Notes: generated from the sequence alone by a model not told the origin. A stretch of 64,000 nt of DNA from Pedobacter indicus (GCF_003449035.1 NZ_QRGB01000001.1:2728001-2792000); one strand, 5' to 3'. Shown: positions 50,884 through 59,422, counted from the first letter of the stretch. Made by a program: numbers and translations.

Positions 50884-50931
50884 ATGTTTGAAACAAACAT
50901 AAAAATGTTTGAAATAAACATTTTTATGTTT
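50884..50931. promoter_or_regulatory. Tandem 17-bp palindromes and 16-bp inverted repeat upstream of the AraC gene
   Basis: ATGTTTGAAACAAACAT (50884-50900) and ATGTTTGAAATAAACAT (50905-50921) differ at one base and start 21 bases apart. In addition, 50895-50910 and 50916-50931 are perfectly complementary 16-base arms. The arrangement suggests a dimeric repressor/activator site with two helically phased copies, serving the lipoprotein (-) or AraC (+) gene. Confidence 0.55.
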
Positions 50932-50949
50932 CATCGCGTCCAACCACCT

Positions 50950-50979
50950 ATTTCATCCTATAAAATACCCATTTCATAT
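50950..50979. promoter_or_regulatory. Direct repeats ATTTCATCC/ATTTCATAT with 21-bp phasing
   Basis: ATTTCATCC (50950-50958) and ATTTCATAT (50971-50979) lie in the AraC promoter region; another ATTTCATAT is at 51022-51030. Nine-base direct repeats 21 bases apart fit AraC or LytTR-type binding. The same motif recurs three times near 63400. Confidence 0.5.
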
Positions 50980-51084
50980 AAAATATTTGGACATTTATAG
51001 ACGCGGGCCATACTTTTGCTCATTTCATATATTAGTACACTAACCAACGTCCTACCTAGGTTGATAAATTTTAATTTCTAGATT

Positions 51085-52038
51085 ATGGCAGAGCATTATA
51101 AACTATTATTTCACCAAGAACCTTTCAGCATAACAGATGCTACGGATAATTCTCCGCCCTGGAGCGGGTATCCAATGAAAACCGCACAATCATCTTCATT
51201 GTACAAATTTGACAATACGGAAATGTTAAGACAAAAGCTCTACATGGATCGATTTCATATCGAACTGTTCGAGCTCCAAACGAAAAAAGCATTTGAATTT
51301 CGCTACCGAACAACCCGAAACAGGTTATTTCTCTTCTTTATGCTCGATGGTGAAATCAGGTTCTTCACTAATAGATCTGAATCTGTCACCAAAGTAAAGA
51401 AAGACAACTTTTACCTTGCCTACAATCAACCTGCAACATATGGGGTACGCTTCCCCAAAAAAGGAACGACAGCCGTACTGGTCATATCTATAAACCTTGA
51501 ATGGGCACAGGCAGCCATCCAGAGCCATCCAAACTTACGAAGGGTATTCCAAGACTTCAGACCGTCAGGCAAACATCTCAATATAATGCCCCATTGCCGC
51601 ATGGAAACAAGGGTGAAGGTGTGGCTTCGTTATCTACAAGATGCTGCCAACACAAACATGAAAGCGTTGAAATCAATACTTGAAGGTCACATCAGTTTGG
51701 CTCTCACTTACTATGAAGAGTTCTTGAGCACCCACAACAAGCGAGACATCTACCGCTTGAAGGAATATCTAGATCTAAATTATCATGATCCAGAGCTATC
51801 GGTAGAAAAATTAACAACCTTGTTCCCGTTCACAGAACGATCTCTTTACAACGCTTTTATACACCAGTTCCAGACAACTGCAGTTGGCTACTACACCCGT
51901 CTCCGCATGGAGAAAGCAAGGCAGCTCATTGAGGAAGCTGGGCTTCCTCAATCCGAAGTATGGCAGCTGGTAGGATATAACGATCAAGGGACATTCAGAC
52001 AGGCATACCGAAACTTCAAAAAGCGCAATTTTTCCTAG
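51085..52038 (+). CDS. AraC-family transcriptional regulator
   Basis: A 317-residue regulator. The N-terminal part (about 1-200) is a ligand- or dimerisation domain with a cupin-like tone (RLFLFFMLDGEIRFFTNRSESVTKVKKDNFYLAYNQPATYGVRFPKKG). The C-terminal 95 residues are the double HTH (YRLKEYLDLNYHDPELSVEKLTTLFPFTERSLYNAFIHQF; RMEKARQLIEEAGLPQSEVWQLVGYNDQGTFRQAYRNFKKR). It lies upstream of the structured RNA stretch and the DUF6520-like gene, reading in the same direction. Repeats in its own promoter suggest autoregulation; the SusC/SusD-TlpA operon is a possible target. Confidence 0.9.
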   Translation: MAEHYKLLFHQEPFSITDATDNSPPWSGYPMKTAQSSSLYKFDNTEMLRQKLYMDRFHIELFELQTKKAFEFRYRTTRNRLFLFFMLDGEIRFFTNRSESVTKVKKDNFYLAYNQPATYGVRFPKKGTTAVLVISINLEWAQAAIQSHPNLRRVFQDFRPSGKHLNIMPHCRMETRVKVWLRYLQDAANTNMKALKSILEGHISLALTYYEEFLSTHNKRDIYRLKEYLDLNYHDPELSVEKLTTLFPFTERSLYNAFIHQFQTTAVGYYTRLRMEKARQLIEEAGLPQSEVWQLVGYNDQGTFRQAYRNFKKRNFS

Positions 52039-52187
52039 TACCCTCTCTTAATCGGTGGTTTTCGGAACGATTTTGCCAAAAATCGATAGATATTTTCCGA
52101 AAATCATAAAGATTGCTTCAATTTTACCCTGACCTTTGTTTATAAGGTTAAACCATAAATAAAACCAAACGAATAAAAATATAGACA

Positions 52188-52311
52188 GCGTACCGGGTCG
52201 CCGTGCCATTGTTCCCAATGGCTTACGTCCCAGACAAGATAGCCATTAGGCAGTGAGACCAGCTATCCATATCCGTCGGTACGCATCAAAGGCCAGAACG
52301 GATGTCTGGGA
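52188..52311 (+). ncRNA. Candidate structured RNA: three-way junction with pseudoknot
   Basis: Five helices can be read directly and are mutually compatible. Stem C pairs 52228-52236 with 52303-52311 (9 bp). It encloses hairpin D (GATAGC 52238-52243 with GCTATC 52262-52267) and hairpin E (ATCCGT 52271-52276 with ACGGAT 52298-52303; the last base is shared with stem C). The loop of E holds CGGTACGC (52277-52284), complementary to GCGTACCG (52188-52195) upstream of C, giving an 8-bp pseudoknot. Hairpin B (52205-52211/52216-52222, loop TTCC) lies between. No family known to me matches. The strand is inferred from the downstream gene. Confidence 0.5.
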
Positions 52312-52350
52312 TACAGGGACGCGGGTACAGCGTTAAAGTGCAAACAAACC

Positions 52351-52701
52351 CAATGGGCAGGGGGTGCCAAGGCGCACCGCTGAACAGTAGGTAAATGGGC
52401 ATGGTTAAAAATGGATGCAATGAACAAGAAAAACTCAGCAAAACGATCAACAGAATTCCTTCAGAACATAGAGGAACTGTTCCAATCTGTATGGATATGG
52501 CTGCATGTTCGGTTCATGCGAATATCCATGATGTCAGAATCAGCCGATATTATCATACCAAAGCTGGTTGATGTTATCAGGTCGGTAATGGCATCACCTG
52601 GTCGAATTACCTTAGTCCAGAAGAGAGTGATTAACAGATTCAGGTACCCTTTAAAGTTTACCCTATTCAGGCTCAGCCTGGCCCTTCGGATTCCAGGAGC
52701 C
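52351..52701 (+). ncRNA. Continuation of the structured stretch: series of strong hairpins
   Basis: Further stems follow. GGTGC...GCACC lies at 52363-52378. A nested hairpin has outer arms 52491-52498/52522-52529 and inner arms 52503-52507/52515-52519. A long imperfect hairpin joins 52546-52560 to 52565-52578. A bulged 9-bp stem at 52670-52701 is GGCT-CAG-CCTGG closed by CCAGG-AGCC. The density of stems is higher than in neighbouring non-coding DNA. It could be one RNA of about 520 bases with the junction upstream, or the long leader of the DUF6520-like gene. A 102-codon frame crosses this stretch but looks fortuitous. Confidence 0.4.
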
Positions 52702-52799
52702 CGACTGGCCACTACTTAGGATCCCTCAAATGCATATCTGCGAGGCAAAACCGATATACATCAGAAAAAGATAGAACTATAAACTTAAAAATAAGAAGT

Positions 52800-53165
52800 A
52801 TGAAAGCTTTAACAAACAACTGGCTACGTGCCGGTATAACATTGATGATTTTAGTATTTGGGGTATTCTTTATTGTGAAAGCGATGGAGAAGAAGGAGAA
52901 GCCCGTACCGCAGACGGAAGTCTTAAATACTGGATGGTTTGAATTTATGGGCGGATCTGGTGATGATCCAACTGACGAGAGTCAATATCGACTTCTTGAT
53001 CCAAATGAGCCCCTACCAAACTGTCCGGGAGGCGGCGAGGTATGTGCTATAAACGCACCTTTGGACTCTAGCGGTCAACCTATTATAGATCAGGATCTAG
53101 AGGAGGAGATCGAATTAGCAACACAGAAGAAAGAAAAAACTACAAATGTTCATGTTAGACAATAA
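52800..53165 (+). CDS. DUF6520-like small exported protein
   Basis: A 121-residue protein with an N-terminal membrane segment or signal anchor (NNWLRAGITLMILVFGVFFIVKAMEKKEKP). The acidic mature part contains GSGDDPTDESQYRLLDP, then a Cys pair in NCPGGGEVCAINAPLD, and a Lys/Glu-rich tail. The shape (signal, Y-R-L motif, C-x5-C) resembles DUF6520-type small proteins that accompany SusC/SusD loci in Sphingobacteriales and Flavobacteriia. Function is unknown. It follows the structured RNA stretch and precedes a bidirectional terminator. It faces the SusD gene convergently. Confidence 0.68.
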   Translation: MKALTNNWLRAGITLMILVFGVFFIVKAMEKKEKPVPQTEVLNTGWFEFMGGSGDDPTDESQYRLLDPNEPLPNCPGGGEVCAINAPLDSSGQPIIDQDLEEEIELATQKKEKTTNVHVRQ

Positions 53166-53186
53166 ACGTTTAAGTTTTTTCTAATA

Positions 53187-53247
53187 TAAAAGAGCGGTTT
53201 ATCAACATGTAAGGATGTTTCTTGCATACTGACAAACCGTTCTTTTC
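53187..53247. terminator. Bidirectional terminator
   Basis: AGAGCGGTTT (53191-53200) pairs with AAACCGTTCT (53234-53243) through nine standard pairs and one G-T, with A/T tracts on both sides. It separates the DUF6520-like gene (+) from the SusD gene (-). Confidence 0.75.
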
Positions 53248-53257
53248 GATCTGATTA

Positions 53258-54622
53258 CTAATTCTGTTCCAAATTGCTATATTCGATCACATCTTCGGGG
53301 ATTTTGAATACGTAATTGACGATGTCGTCAGCTGTCAATATATACTCCTCCCCGTCGACATTTCGAGTCATGCTCCGATCAAATTCACCCAAGATTATAT
53401 ATCTTCTCATATCCGTCCACCTCACGCCTCTAAAAATCAATTCCCTTCTTCTTTCTCGTTTGATGAATTCCAGTGCCTGTTTCTGATCACCAAACTTTAT
53501 AGTAATAAAATCTTCGTCCCTGAATCGTTTTGATCGTAAATGATTAAGATCTTCAGCCGCTTTGTCCAATAACCCTTTACGTGCGTTGGCTTCTGCACGT
53601 ATAAGATACATTTCAGCGGTCGTAGTGCCCATAAAGAGACTTACGGAATTTCTTCCATTATAAGACCCTTTAAATTGCACGTCACCTTGATCATCAAACG
53701 AAAAAAATGCCTCTTTTCTCAAATCCTCGTCTTCATAATTATTATATTCAAATGGGCTAACCCGAAAGGCTCTTGAACTAAGATGGGAGCCACCTCTTAA
53801 AGCTGCGTCCAATAAAACTTCTTTGGTCCATTTATCAAATGGAACCGTAGCCTCAAGATCAATATCTACCTCGTAATCCAAAAGCTCTGAATGAATGGAT
53901 AATGCAGAATCAGCATATAATCCAGCTTTCTCATGATCACCCATAACGAGATATACCCTCGCCATCTCCGCATAGGCTGATACCTTGCTGGGGCGTGTTG
54001 GAATCTCTTCGCGGTCAGACAATAAGGGGATGGCTTGTTTGAGATCATTGATGATAAAAGCATAGCACTCTTCTACAGTACTTCTTTTCAGCTCCTCGTC
54101 CAGCGTTGCCTTCACTCGCAAAGGGATTCCCAGTTGATTGTTTGTAATATTCGGATCATAAGGCTTGGCAAATACCTGTAAAAGATTAAATAGCTTGTTC
54201 GACCGGTAGAATAGCGCTGCACCCTTTAGCCTGTTTGCTTTAGTTTGCTCATTAGCAGAAACATCGATTTCAGGAAGGTATGTTAATACAGTATTTGCGT
54301 ACATGATTGCACGATAAGGGCTAGACCATTCTCCACCAACCGGACTTGCCGGTAACCACAGATAGTGTTGTCTGTCTCTCTCATCCGACATTGCCGCCCA
54401 AGATTGCTCCCTCAGGAAATAACTGTCACTAGCAATCTCCCCCATACCGCTATTTGAAAAAGTCATTGCGACATCACTATTGTCCAACAACCCCTGCAAG
54501 TCTTCTAAGGTGCTTGGCACCATAAAGCTATCATCCGGTTTTAGACCGAGGTAATCTGCACAACTACTTAGCACGATCGATAATCCTAATAAAACTCCTA
54601 TATATGTATTTTTCATCATCAT
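53258..54622 (-). CDS. SusD/RagB-family lipoprotein (second locus)
   Basis: About 454 residues from the ATG cluster at 54622-54616 (MMMKNTYIGVLLGLSIVLSSCADYLGLKPDD); a longer frame would run into the SusC gene. Family traits are the lipobox, SFMVPSTLEDLQGLLDN near the start, KANRLKGAALFYRSNKLFNLLQVFAKPYD in the TPR region, and EMYLIRAEANARKGLLDKAAEDLNHLRSKRF plus RRRELIFRGVRWTDMRRY at the C-terminus. It is the last gene of a TlpA-SusC-SusD operon and starts 5 bases after the SusC stop. It belongs to the shorter SusD group often tied to peptide or protein-derived ligands. Confidence 0.9.
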   Translation of the reverse strand: MMMKNTYIGVLLGLSIVLSSCADYLGLKPDDSFMVPSTLEDLQGLLDNSDVAMTFSNSGMGEIASDSYFLREQSWAAMSDERDRQHYLWLPASPVGGEWSSPYRAIMYANTVLTYLPEIDVSANEQTKANRLKGAALFYRSNKLFNLLQVFAKPYDPNITNNQLGIPLRVKATLDEELKRSTVEECYAFIINDLKQAIPLLSDREEIPTRPSKVSAYAEMARVYLVMGDHEKAGLYADSALSIHSELLDYEVDIDLEATVPFDKWTKEVLLDAALRGGSHLSSRAFRVSPFEYNNYEDEDLRKEAFFSFDDQGDVQFKGSYNGRNSVSLFMGTTTAEMYLIRAEANARKGLLDKAAEDLNHLRSKRFRDEDFITIKFGDQKQALEFIKRERRRELIFRGVRWTDMRRYIILGEFDRSMTRNVDGEEYILTADDIVNYVFKIPEDVIEYSNLEQN

Positions 54623-54626
54623 TAAT

Positions 54627-57600
54627 TTAAAAACCAATTTTAAACCCACCAGTTATCGTAAGCGGCGGTGGGATTGAGGCACCGTAAACAGGGTCAATAC
54701 CTTCGGGGTTCAGCGTCCATATCAAACCTAGATTTGTACCTAATACAAAAACCTCAATATTCTTTAACCCGATGTCGGGTGCACTCGTGCGATAGGACAG
54801 TCGGATATCTCTTAATCGGAGATGATCACCACGCCTAACAAGTGCCTCGCTTAAACTGTAGAAGCCTTCGCGGTTTCCATCCAAGGGATAATACAGTGCC
54901 GGGATATCAGTATGTGTTTCATCACCGGGCACTTGCCAACGATCGTAAAAATCAGCATGTCCCCGCCAATCTTCGAAGAAATCCGAATAGTTAATACTAC
55001 CTTTACGAAAATAATAGGAAAACTGACCACCAATGGAGAATCCTAATTCAAAATTCTTATAACCAATTCGGTTTCTGAACAGAATACTTGATCGTGGTCT
55101 ACCTGGTCCATGGAAGATCAAATCTTCCTCGGGCGTCTCCCGCACTAGGTTTCTATAGTTTGTAGATAGTTCACCGTTATCAAAACCCTGCGGAGCTCCA
55201 TCTTCCGAACTGAGTCCGCCCCATTTCAAACTAGCCAACACGTTGTGTTCACGCCCAATAAAGTTAGCAGAATGAATAATCGTACTCGTAACGGTCGACA
55301 AAGTTTCACGGTACTTTTCCAAGATAGTTTTGTTATAACCTGCCCTTAACAAACCGGACCAGAGCCAATATCCACTTCTCAGATTAGTTCCGATACTTAT
55401 GTCCACTCCTTTACCCTTCAATTCAGAAGCGTTGGCTGTAACTGCACTCGCTCCGAGTGTCGGGTCTATTAACATAGAACCCAATAAGTCCTTTGACCAT
55501 TTATTGTAATAATCAATCGAAATGTTCAGCTTATTTTGGATTATCCTCATATCCAGAGCAAGATTAAATATCTCCATTTTCTCCCAACGCAAAGTAGGGT
55601 TCTGTAAGGATACAATGCTATTGTAGGACAGGTATGAATAAAAATCAGGATAATTCGAGTGTTCGATAACCAGTTCTGCCGGTACGCTATTGTCGACATT
55701 TCCACTATATCCAAATGACGACCTAAGTTTCAGATAATTCAAAATATCCGAACCGAAAAACGGCTCTTTTGAAATCTCCCAACCTCCACCAACCGACCAC
55801 AACGGAGACCATTTGTCTTTAGTCTCAACCCCAAAGATATTGGAGGCATCGTTCCTGGCGCTCGCCGATAAAAAATACCGATCTTTGAAAGCATAATTAA
55901 TGTTCGAGAAAAACGACACGAACCGGTTGGCTGTTCTACTGAAATAAATGCCATCAGGCAAATACCCGCTACCTCCAATTCCAGCCATCCTCCGTATCGG
56001 CGACACATGATCAACTTGCGTATAATAGGTTCTCCCTTCATAAACGCCGTAAACCCTTCGAGACGCAGAGCTATTGTTGATCTCCCTCGCTTCCGCACCT
56101 ATTAGCCCTTGTATCATGTGGTCATTTGAAATTTCTTCCCGAATGTCCAATTGCGCCCGAAGCGCATAACCCCAAAGCTTAGCATTATTGTCATCTCGTA
56201 TACCACCGGCCGGGACGCCATGAGAAAACTCGTCACCTTCAATCGTCGTAAAACTATTGAAGAGGTCTCTCGTATAATAACTATCCTCCGAAAACAATGA
56301 GGATGATTCCGACATTGTACGGAACAGTTGCGAGTGTCCGGACAACCTCACCCCATCAACAATTTCGTAATCCAGATTAAGACCCATCACCACTTGTTGG
56401 CTTTCTGACAGGTTTCCATCTCTCCCAAGTTCGTCAAGGGGAATGAAGTCCCAGCTTTTAGTAATAAATTCTTGGTTCTCTTGAATAAAAGACTCATCGT
56501 AATCGATACGGAGGACCGTGTTGTCACCCGTTTCGTCTTTTAATTGAGCATAGGGATAAAGTTTTTTATTAAGTATACGAATCTGATTATATGCTATTCT
56601 GTTCCCCGTGTTATAAATAGATTTATTCAAGCGCGTGAACGACAGATCAGTTGACAACGTAAGCTTTTTAATAGGCATATACGATTGATTAAAACGCACT
56701 GTCAACCTCTCCTGACCATTCGTCGGCATTGTATAATCGTTTTTACTATAACCTAGGGATACTGAATAAGCCGTCTTGTCACCACCACCACGCAAAGATA
56801 TAGACGTATTATTTTCAACATGGTTTCGGTATACATATTTCAGAAAATCATCCCGCACGTCATAAGTACCCAACAGATCAAGCTGCCTTCTAAGTTCTTG
56901 GTCCGAGATGCTACCTTCGTCATGGTCCATTAATAAATGTACCACCGGGGACAGCGGAGGGTTTCGCCAGTTGTTGATTTCACCGTCGTAAAAGCCCTGC
57001 TCATAAAGATAACTCTCCATATCAATAAAATCTGCAGACGAAACGATCCGATCTGCAAAAAGATCAGGCTTACTAGCGACCATTAAGTCAGATGACACGT
57101 CAACAGTCAATGGTTGGTCAAGACGACCTTTCTTTGTCGTAATCACCAACACCCCATTCCCCGCTCGTACCCCCCAGATAGAGGATGCTGCCGCATCTTT
57201 TAGGACAGTGATACTTTCGATGTCATTCGGATTGATATTCTCAATATCACCTTCGTACGGAAAATTATCTACTACTACCAGCGGAAATGAACTACTTCGA
57301 ATACTTGACTCACCCCGAATAGTTAACTCCGGTTGCTGGGCTCCTAAGTTGAAATCATATTCCGTCCGATCTAGATAAGCACCCGACACAAGACCGTCTA
57401 TTCGATTGATCAGATTGCTGGCTGTGCTATAACCAAGCTCTTCGCCGTCGATCACTTCCACGGAGCCTGTCGATGATCTCTTGTTCAGTTTCTGATAACC
57501 CGTATTAATTTCAATCTCCTCTAAGACGTTCACACTGGGTTCAAGTTCGAAATTATGATTAGCCGCATTGGCGAGACTTACGGATAGGCGTACGGTTGTA

Positions 57601-57836
57601 TACCCCAAGGCCCTTACCTGAAGGGTGTCCTGAAGATTGCGCGGTCGTAGATTCAACGAATACTCCCCTTCGCTACTGGTTGAAATGGACATACCAGTAG
57701 CCTCCAACGTCACTGTAGCACCGGCGATCGGCACCCCTCTCTCCTTGTCGGTCACCCTGCCTGAAATTGTTATTTCAGTCTGTGCCAAAACTGTCCAATA
57801 AAACAACACAAAAATAATGGTCAATAAACTTTTCAT
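54627..57836 (-). CDS. SusC/RagA TonB-dependent transporter (second locus)
   Basis: A 1069-residue outer-membrane transporter with a signal peptide (MKSLLTIIFVLFYWTVLAQ). It has a carboxypeptidase-like domain (ISGRVTDKERGVPIAGATVTLEATGMSISTSSEGEY), an INTGYQKLNKRSSTGSVEVID TonB-box region, the plug (IENINPNDIESITVLKDAAASSIWGVRAGNGVLVITTKKG) and the barrel. There is no STN domain, so it is not wired to a FecR/sigma pair, in contrast to the other locus. Its ATG overlaps the TlpA-like stop (ATGA), indicating translational coupling. Confidence 0.93.
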   Translation of the reverse strand: MKSLLTIIFVLFYWTVLAQTEITISGRVTDKERGVPIAGATVTLEATGMSISTSSEGEYSLNLRPRNLQDTLQVRALGYTTVRLSVSLANAANHNFELEPSVNVLEEIEINTGYQKLNKRSSTGSVEVIDGEELGYSTASNLINRIDGLVSGAYLDRTEYDFNLGAQQPELTIRGESSIRSSSFPLVVVDNFPYEGDIENINPNDIESITVLKDAAASSIWGVRAGNGVLVITTKKGRLDQPLTVDVSSDLMVASKPDLFADRIVSSADFIDMESYLYEQGFYDGEINNWRNPPLSPVVHLLMDHDEGSISDQELRRQLDLLGTYDVRDDFLKYVYRNHVENNTSISLRGGGDKTAYSVSLGYSKNDYTMPTNGQERLTVRFNQSYMPIKKLTLSTDLSFTRLNKSIYNTGNRIAYNQIRILNKKLYPYAQLKDETGDNTVLRIDYDESFIQENQEFITKSWDFIPLDELGRDGNLSESQQVVMGLNLDYEIVDGVRLSGHSQLFRTMSESSSLFSEDSYYTRDLFNSFTTIEGDEFSHGVPAGGIRDDNNAKLWGYALRAQLDIREEISNDHMIQGLIGAEAREINNSSASRRVYGVYEGRTYYTQVDHVSPIRRMAGIGGSGYLPDGIYFSRTANRFVSFFSNINYAFKDRYFLSASARNDASNIFGVETKDKWSPLWSVGGGWEISKEPFFGSDILNYLKLRSSFGYSGNVDNSVPAELVIEHSNYPDFYSYLSYNSIVSLQNPTLRWEKMEIFNLALDMRIIQNKLNISIDYYNKWSKDLLGSMLIDPTLGASAVTANASELKGKGVDISIGTNLRSGYWLWSGLLRAGYNKTILEKYRETLSTVTSTIIHSANFIGREHNVLASLKWGGLSSEDGAPQGFDNGELSTNYRNLVRETPEEDLIFHGPGRPRSSILFRNRIGYKNFELGFSIGGQFSYYFRKGSINYSDFFEDWRGHADFYDRWQVPGDETHTDIPALYYPLDGNREGFYSLSEALVRRGDHLRLRDIRLSYRTSAPDIGLKNIEVFVLGTNLGLIWTLNPEGIDPVYGASIPPPLTITGGFKIGF

Positions 57837-58561
57837 CTGTCACCTCCTTCCTCTTTCCGGTGCGGACTTTCGCCTATTACCTCTCGCTGTTTTGACACAA
57901 GACCTTCAAAATCCCCTTGTGCAGCCCGCTCGAGATTTTCTTGGTTCAGGCTGGGGTTAAAAGTAATCCCCATCACCTTGCCGTCCTGTATCCAAACGAT
58001 GTGGGGGACCGAAAAAACATCGAACACCGAAGAGAAAACAGAATCATCTACAATTGAGAACGGTCGATAGTCACCGAACCAGTGCTGTAAGGACTTAGCC
58101 TTTTGGAGATCCTCTTCGGTTTGCGAAGTGATCGGGATAATGGACACCGAACTAGGCAAGTCCATCTTCCTGATCTCCCTGATGGAGTTCAAACAACTGC
58201 CACACCATGTGGCCCAGAAATCTAGGATGATCAGTTTTTCCCCTCTATAGTCGCTAAGCTTTATAGTTTCCTTTCCTTCAGGGTGGTTTACGACCTTTAA
58301 AGGGATATCCCAAAGCTCTTCGGGTATTTTGTCGCCAACGGAAAGAACCATCAGTTCTTGGTTGATGGAAGCTGGCGCAGATGCTTGAGCAAACACCTGC
58401 TGCCAGGCAACCACACACATAAAACAAAAGATTAATGAGGTAAATTTGTTGAGTCTTGCTGGGCATGACCAGTTAAAAGATGTGTAAATCTCATTATGTA
58501 TAGGGAACTGTTTGTCAAAAAAATTCCATAGCATTCCCTTGACGCTGTAAAATAGCTTCAT
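57833..58561 (-). CDS. TlpA-like thioredoxin-fold protein of the SusC/SusD operon
   Basis: A 242-residue protein. An N-terminal region of about 40 residues precedes a hydrophobic signal-like segment ending in VFAQA (about 42-60), and then comes a TlpA/ResA thioredoxin domain with active site FWATWCGSC (Cys120, Cys123) and the cis-Pro in SVPHIVW. It is a periplasmic thiol-disulfide reductase or related redox protein. The start is uncertain because the leader is longer than usual; later in-frame Met codons are few. It is first in the operon with SusC and SusD. Such TlpA-SusCD sets are common in Sphingobacteriaceae, and the reductase may keep cysteine-containing imported peptides reduced. Confidence 0.85.
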   Translation of the reverse strand: MKLFYSVKGMLWNFFDKQFPIHNEIYTSFNWSCPARLNKFTSLIFCFMCVVAWQQVFAQASAPASINQELMVLSVGDKIPEELWDIPLKVVNHPEGKETIKLSDYRGEKLIILDFWATWCGSCLNSIREIRKMDLPSSVSIIPITSQTEEDLQKAKSLQHWFGDYRPFSIVDDSVFSSVFDVFSVPHIVWIQDGKVMGITFNPSLNQENLERAAQGDFEGLVSKQREVIGESPHRKEEGGDR

Positions 58562-58633
58562 AAATAAATAGGTTTATAGTGTTTATAATGATTTAAAAAA
58601 ACAGTCTATATCAGCAGTACCGACGACGTTGGA

Positions 58634-58654
58634 TTATGAGTGAATCACTCATAA
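58634..58654. promoter_or_regulatory. 21-bp palindrome upstream of the TlpA-SusC-SusD operon
   Basis: TTATGAGTGA-A-TCACTCATAA has perfect 10-base arms and lies 73-93 bases upstream of the TlpA-like start. Related half-sites TCACTCAT (58776-58783), TTACTCAT (58812-58819) and TTACTCAC (58936-58943) follow in the same intergenic region. A regulator operator is likely. Confidence 0.5.
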
Positions 58655-58862
58655 ATTTTATAGCTTATTCAGGTGCTGAGATTAGGTTTTTGAGGAATTG
58701 TTTTTCTAGGTTCATAATAGTTCGTCTTTTCACAACGAACTCTTTGTAGGAGAAGTCAAAAAAGGGGTTGACTGCTCACTCATCTTTGTAGCATAGGTTC
58801 TGGCGGAACCTTTACTCATCGTCTAGGGGCGACTTTCAGTACCGACGATTATAAATCGCGGA

Positions 58863-58954
58863 GCGATACGTAGATTAAGTAAGCGTCAACCCTACCCTAG
58901 AAAAAAATATTTTCAAAGATAGGATAATTGACGCATTACTCACACTCGTATCGC
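58863..58954. other. Large nested stem-loop in the TlpA/XRE intergenic region
   Basis: GCGATACG (58863-58870) pairs with CGTATCGC (58947-58954). Inside it AGTAAGCGTCAA (58878-58889) pairs with 58928-58940 apart from one bulged base, and CCTA (58896-58899) with TAGG (58920-58923). The 588-base region from 58562 to 59149 otherwise holds the palindrome at 58634, a hairpin GGTTC-TGGCG-GAACC near 58796, and a 12-base direct repeat CAGTACCGACGA (58615-58626 and 58837-58848). No gene was seen. Confidence 0.45.
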
Positions 58955-59149
58955 TAAAACCGCCAGATCTTGCTACGAGAGCTCGTTATTGATTCAATTA
59001 TATTCTTCTTATTTTATACTCAATTTTTATTAATCTTAAGCAAAACGTAAATATTCATCTCAAACATAGCAATTAATTTAAATAACTCCAAATATTACGT
59101 ATTAATATACGGAGTGGTGTCTTTGTTTTCTTTTATCCTTCTTTAGGAA

Positions 59150-59422
59150 ATGAAAACTCAAAAAGATTTTATTCAGTTAGATTTAGAAGTAGAAAAGAAG
59201 AAAATAGGTATGCGTTTTAAACAATTACGTAAAGAAATGGGTTATACAAGTCATGAAACCTTTGCTTACGAAAACAACTTGGATCGGGCTCAATATGGAA
59301 AAATAGAAGCCGGTTCCGCAAATCTTACTCTTAAAGTTTTCGTGAAACACCTCAATGTCTTGAAAGTTTCATTTCCCGTTTTCTTTAACGAAGATTACGA
59401 TAAAATCGAAGCAGGAAGTTAA
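59150..59422 (+). CDS. Small XRE-type HTH regulator
   Basis: A 90-residue protein that is essentially one helix-turn-helix domain: KKIGMRFKQLRKEMGYTSHETFAYENNLDRAQYGKIEAGSANLTLKVFVKHLNVLKVSFPVFFNE. The Q-Y-G-K-I-E-A-G-S segment is the usual end of the recognition region. Short XRE regulators of this type are frequent in Bacteroidota mobile and SusC/SusD-adjacent loci. It stands alone between two long non-coding stretches. A second KIEAGS near the C-terminus is a small curiosity. Targets are unknown; the upstream palindromes are candidates. Confidence 0.82.
   Translation: MKTQKDFIQLDLEVEKKKIGMRFKQLRKEMGYTSHETFAYENNLDRAQYGKIEAGSANLTLKVFVKHLNVLKVSFPVFFNEDYDKIEAGS

Noticed and set aside
52361-52405. 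Resemblance of the GGGGTGCC...GCTGAACA stretch to a TPP riboswitch or to RNase P RNA
   Set aside because: The TPP core CTGAGA and the GAACCTGATC element are absent, and none of the universal RNase P regions (such as GAGGAAAGTCC) is present.
52411-52719. A 102-codon open frame downstream of the structured RNA junction
   Set aside because: It coincides with strong hairpins, shows no signal peptide, domain or partner, and the opposite strand is equally open. I treat the region as structured non-coding sequence.
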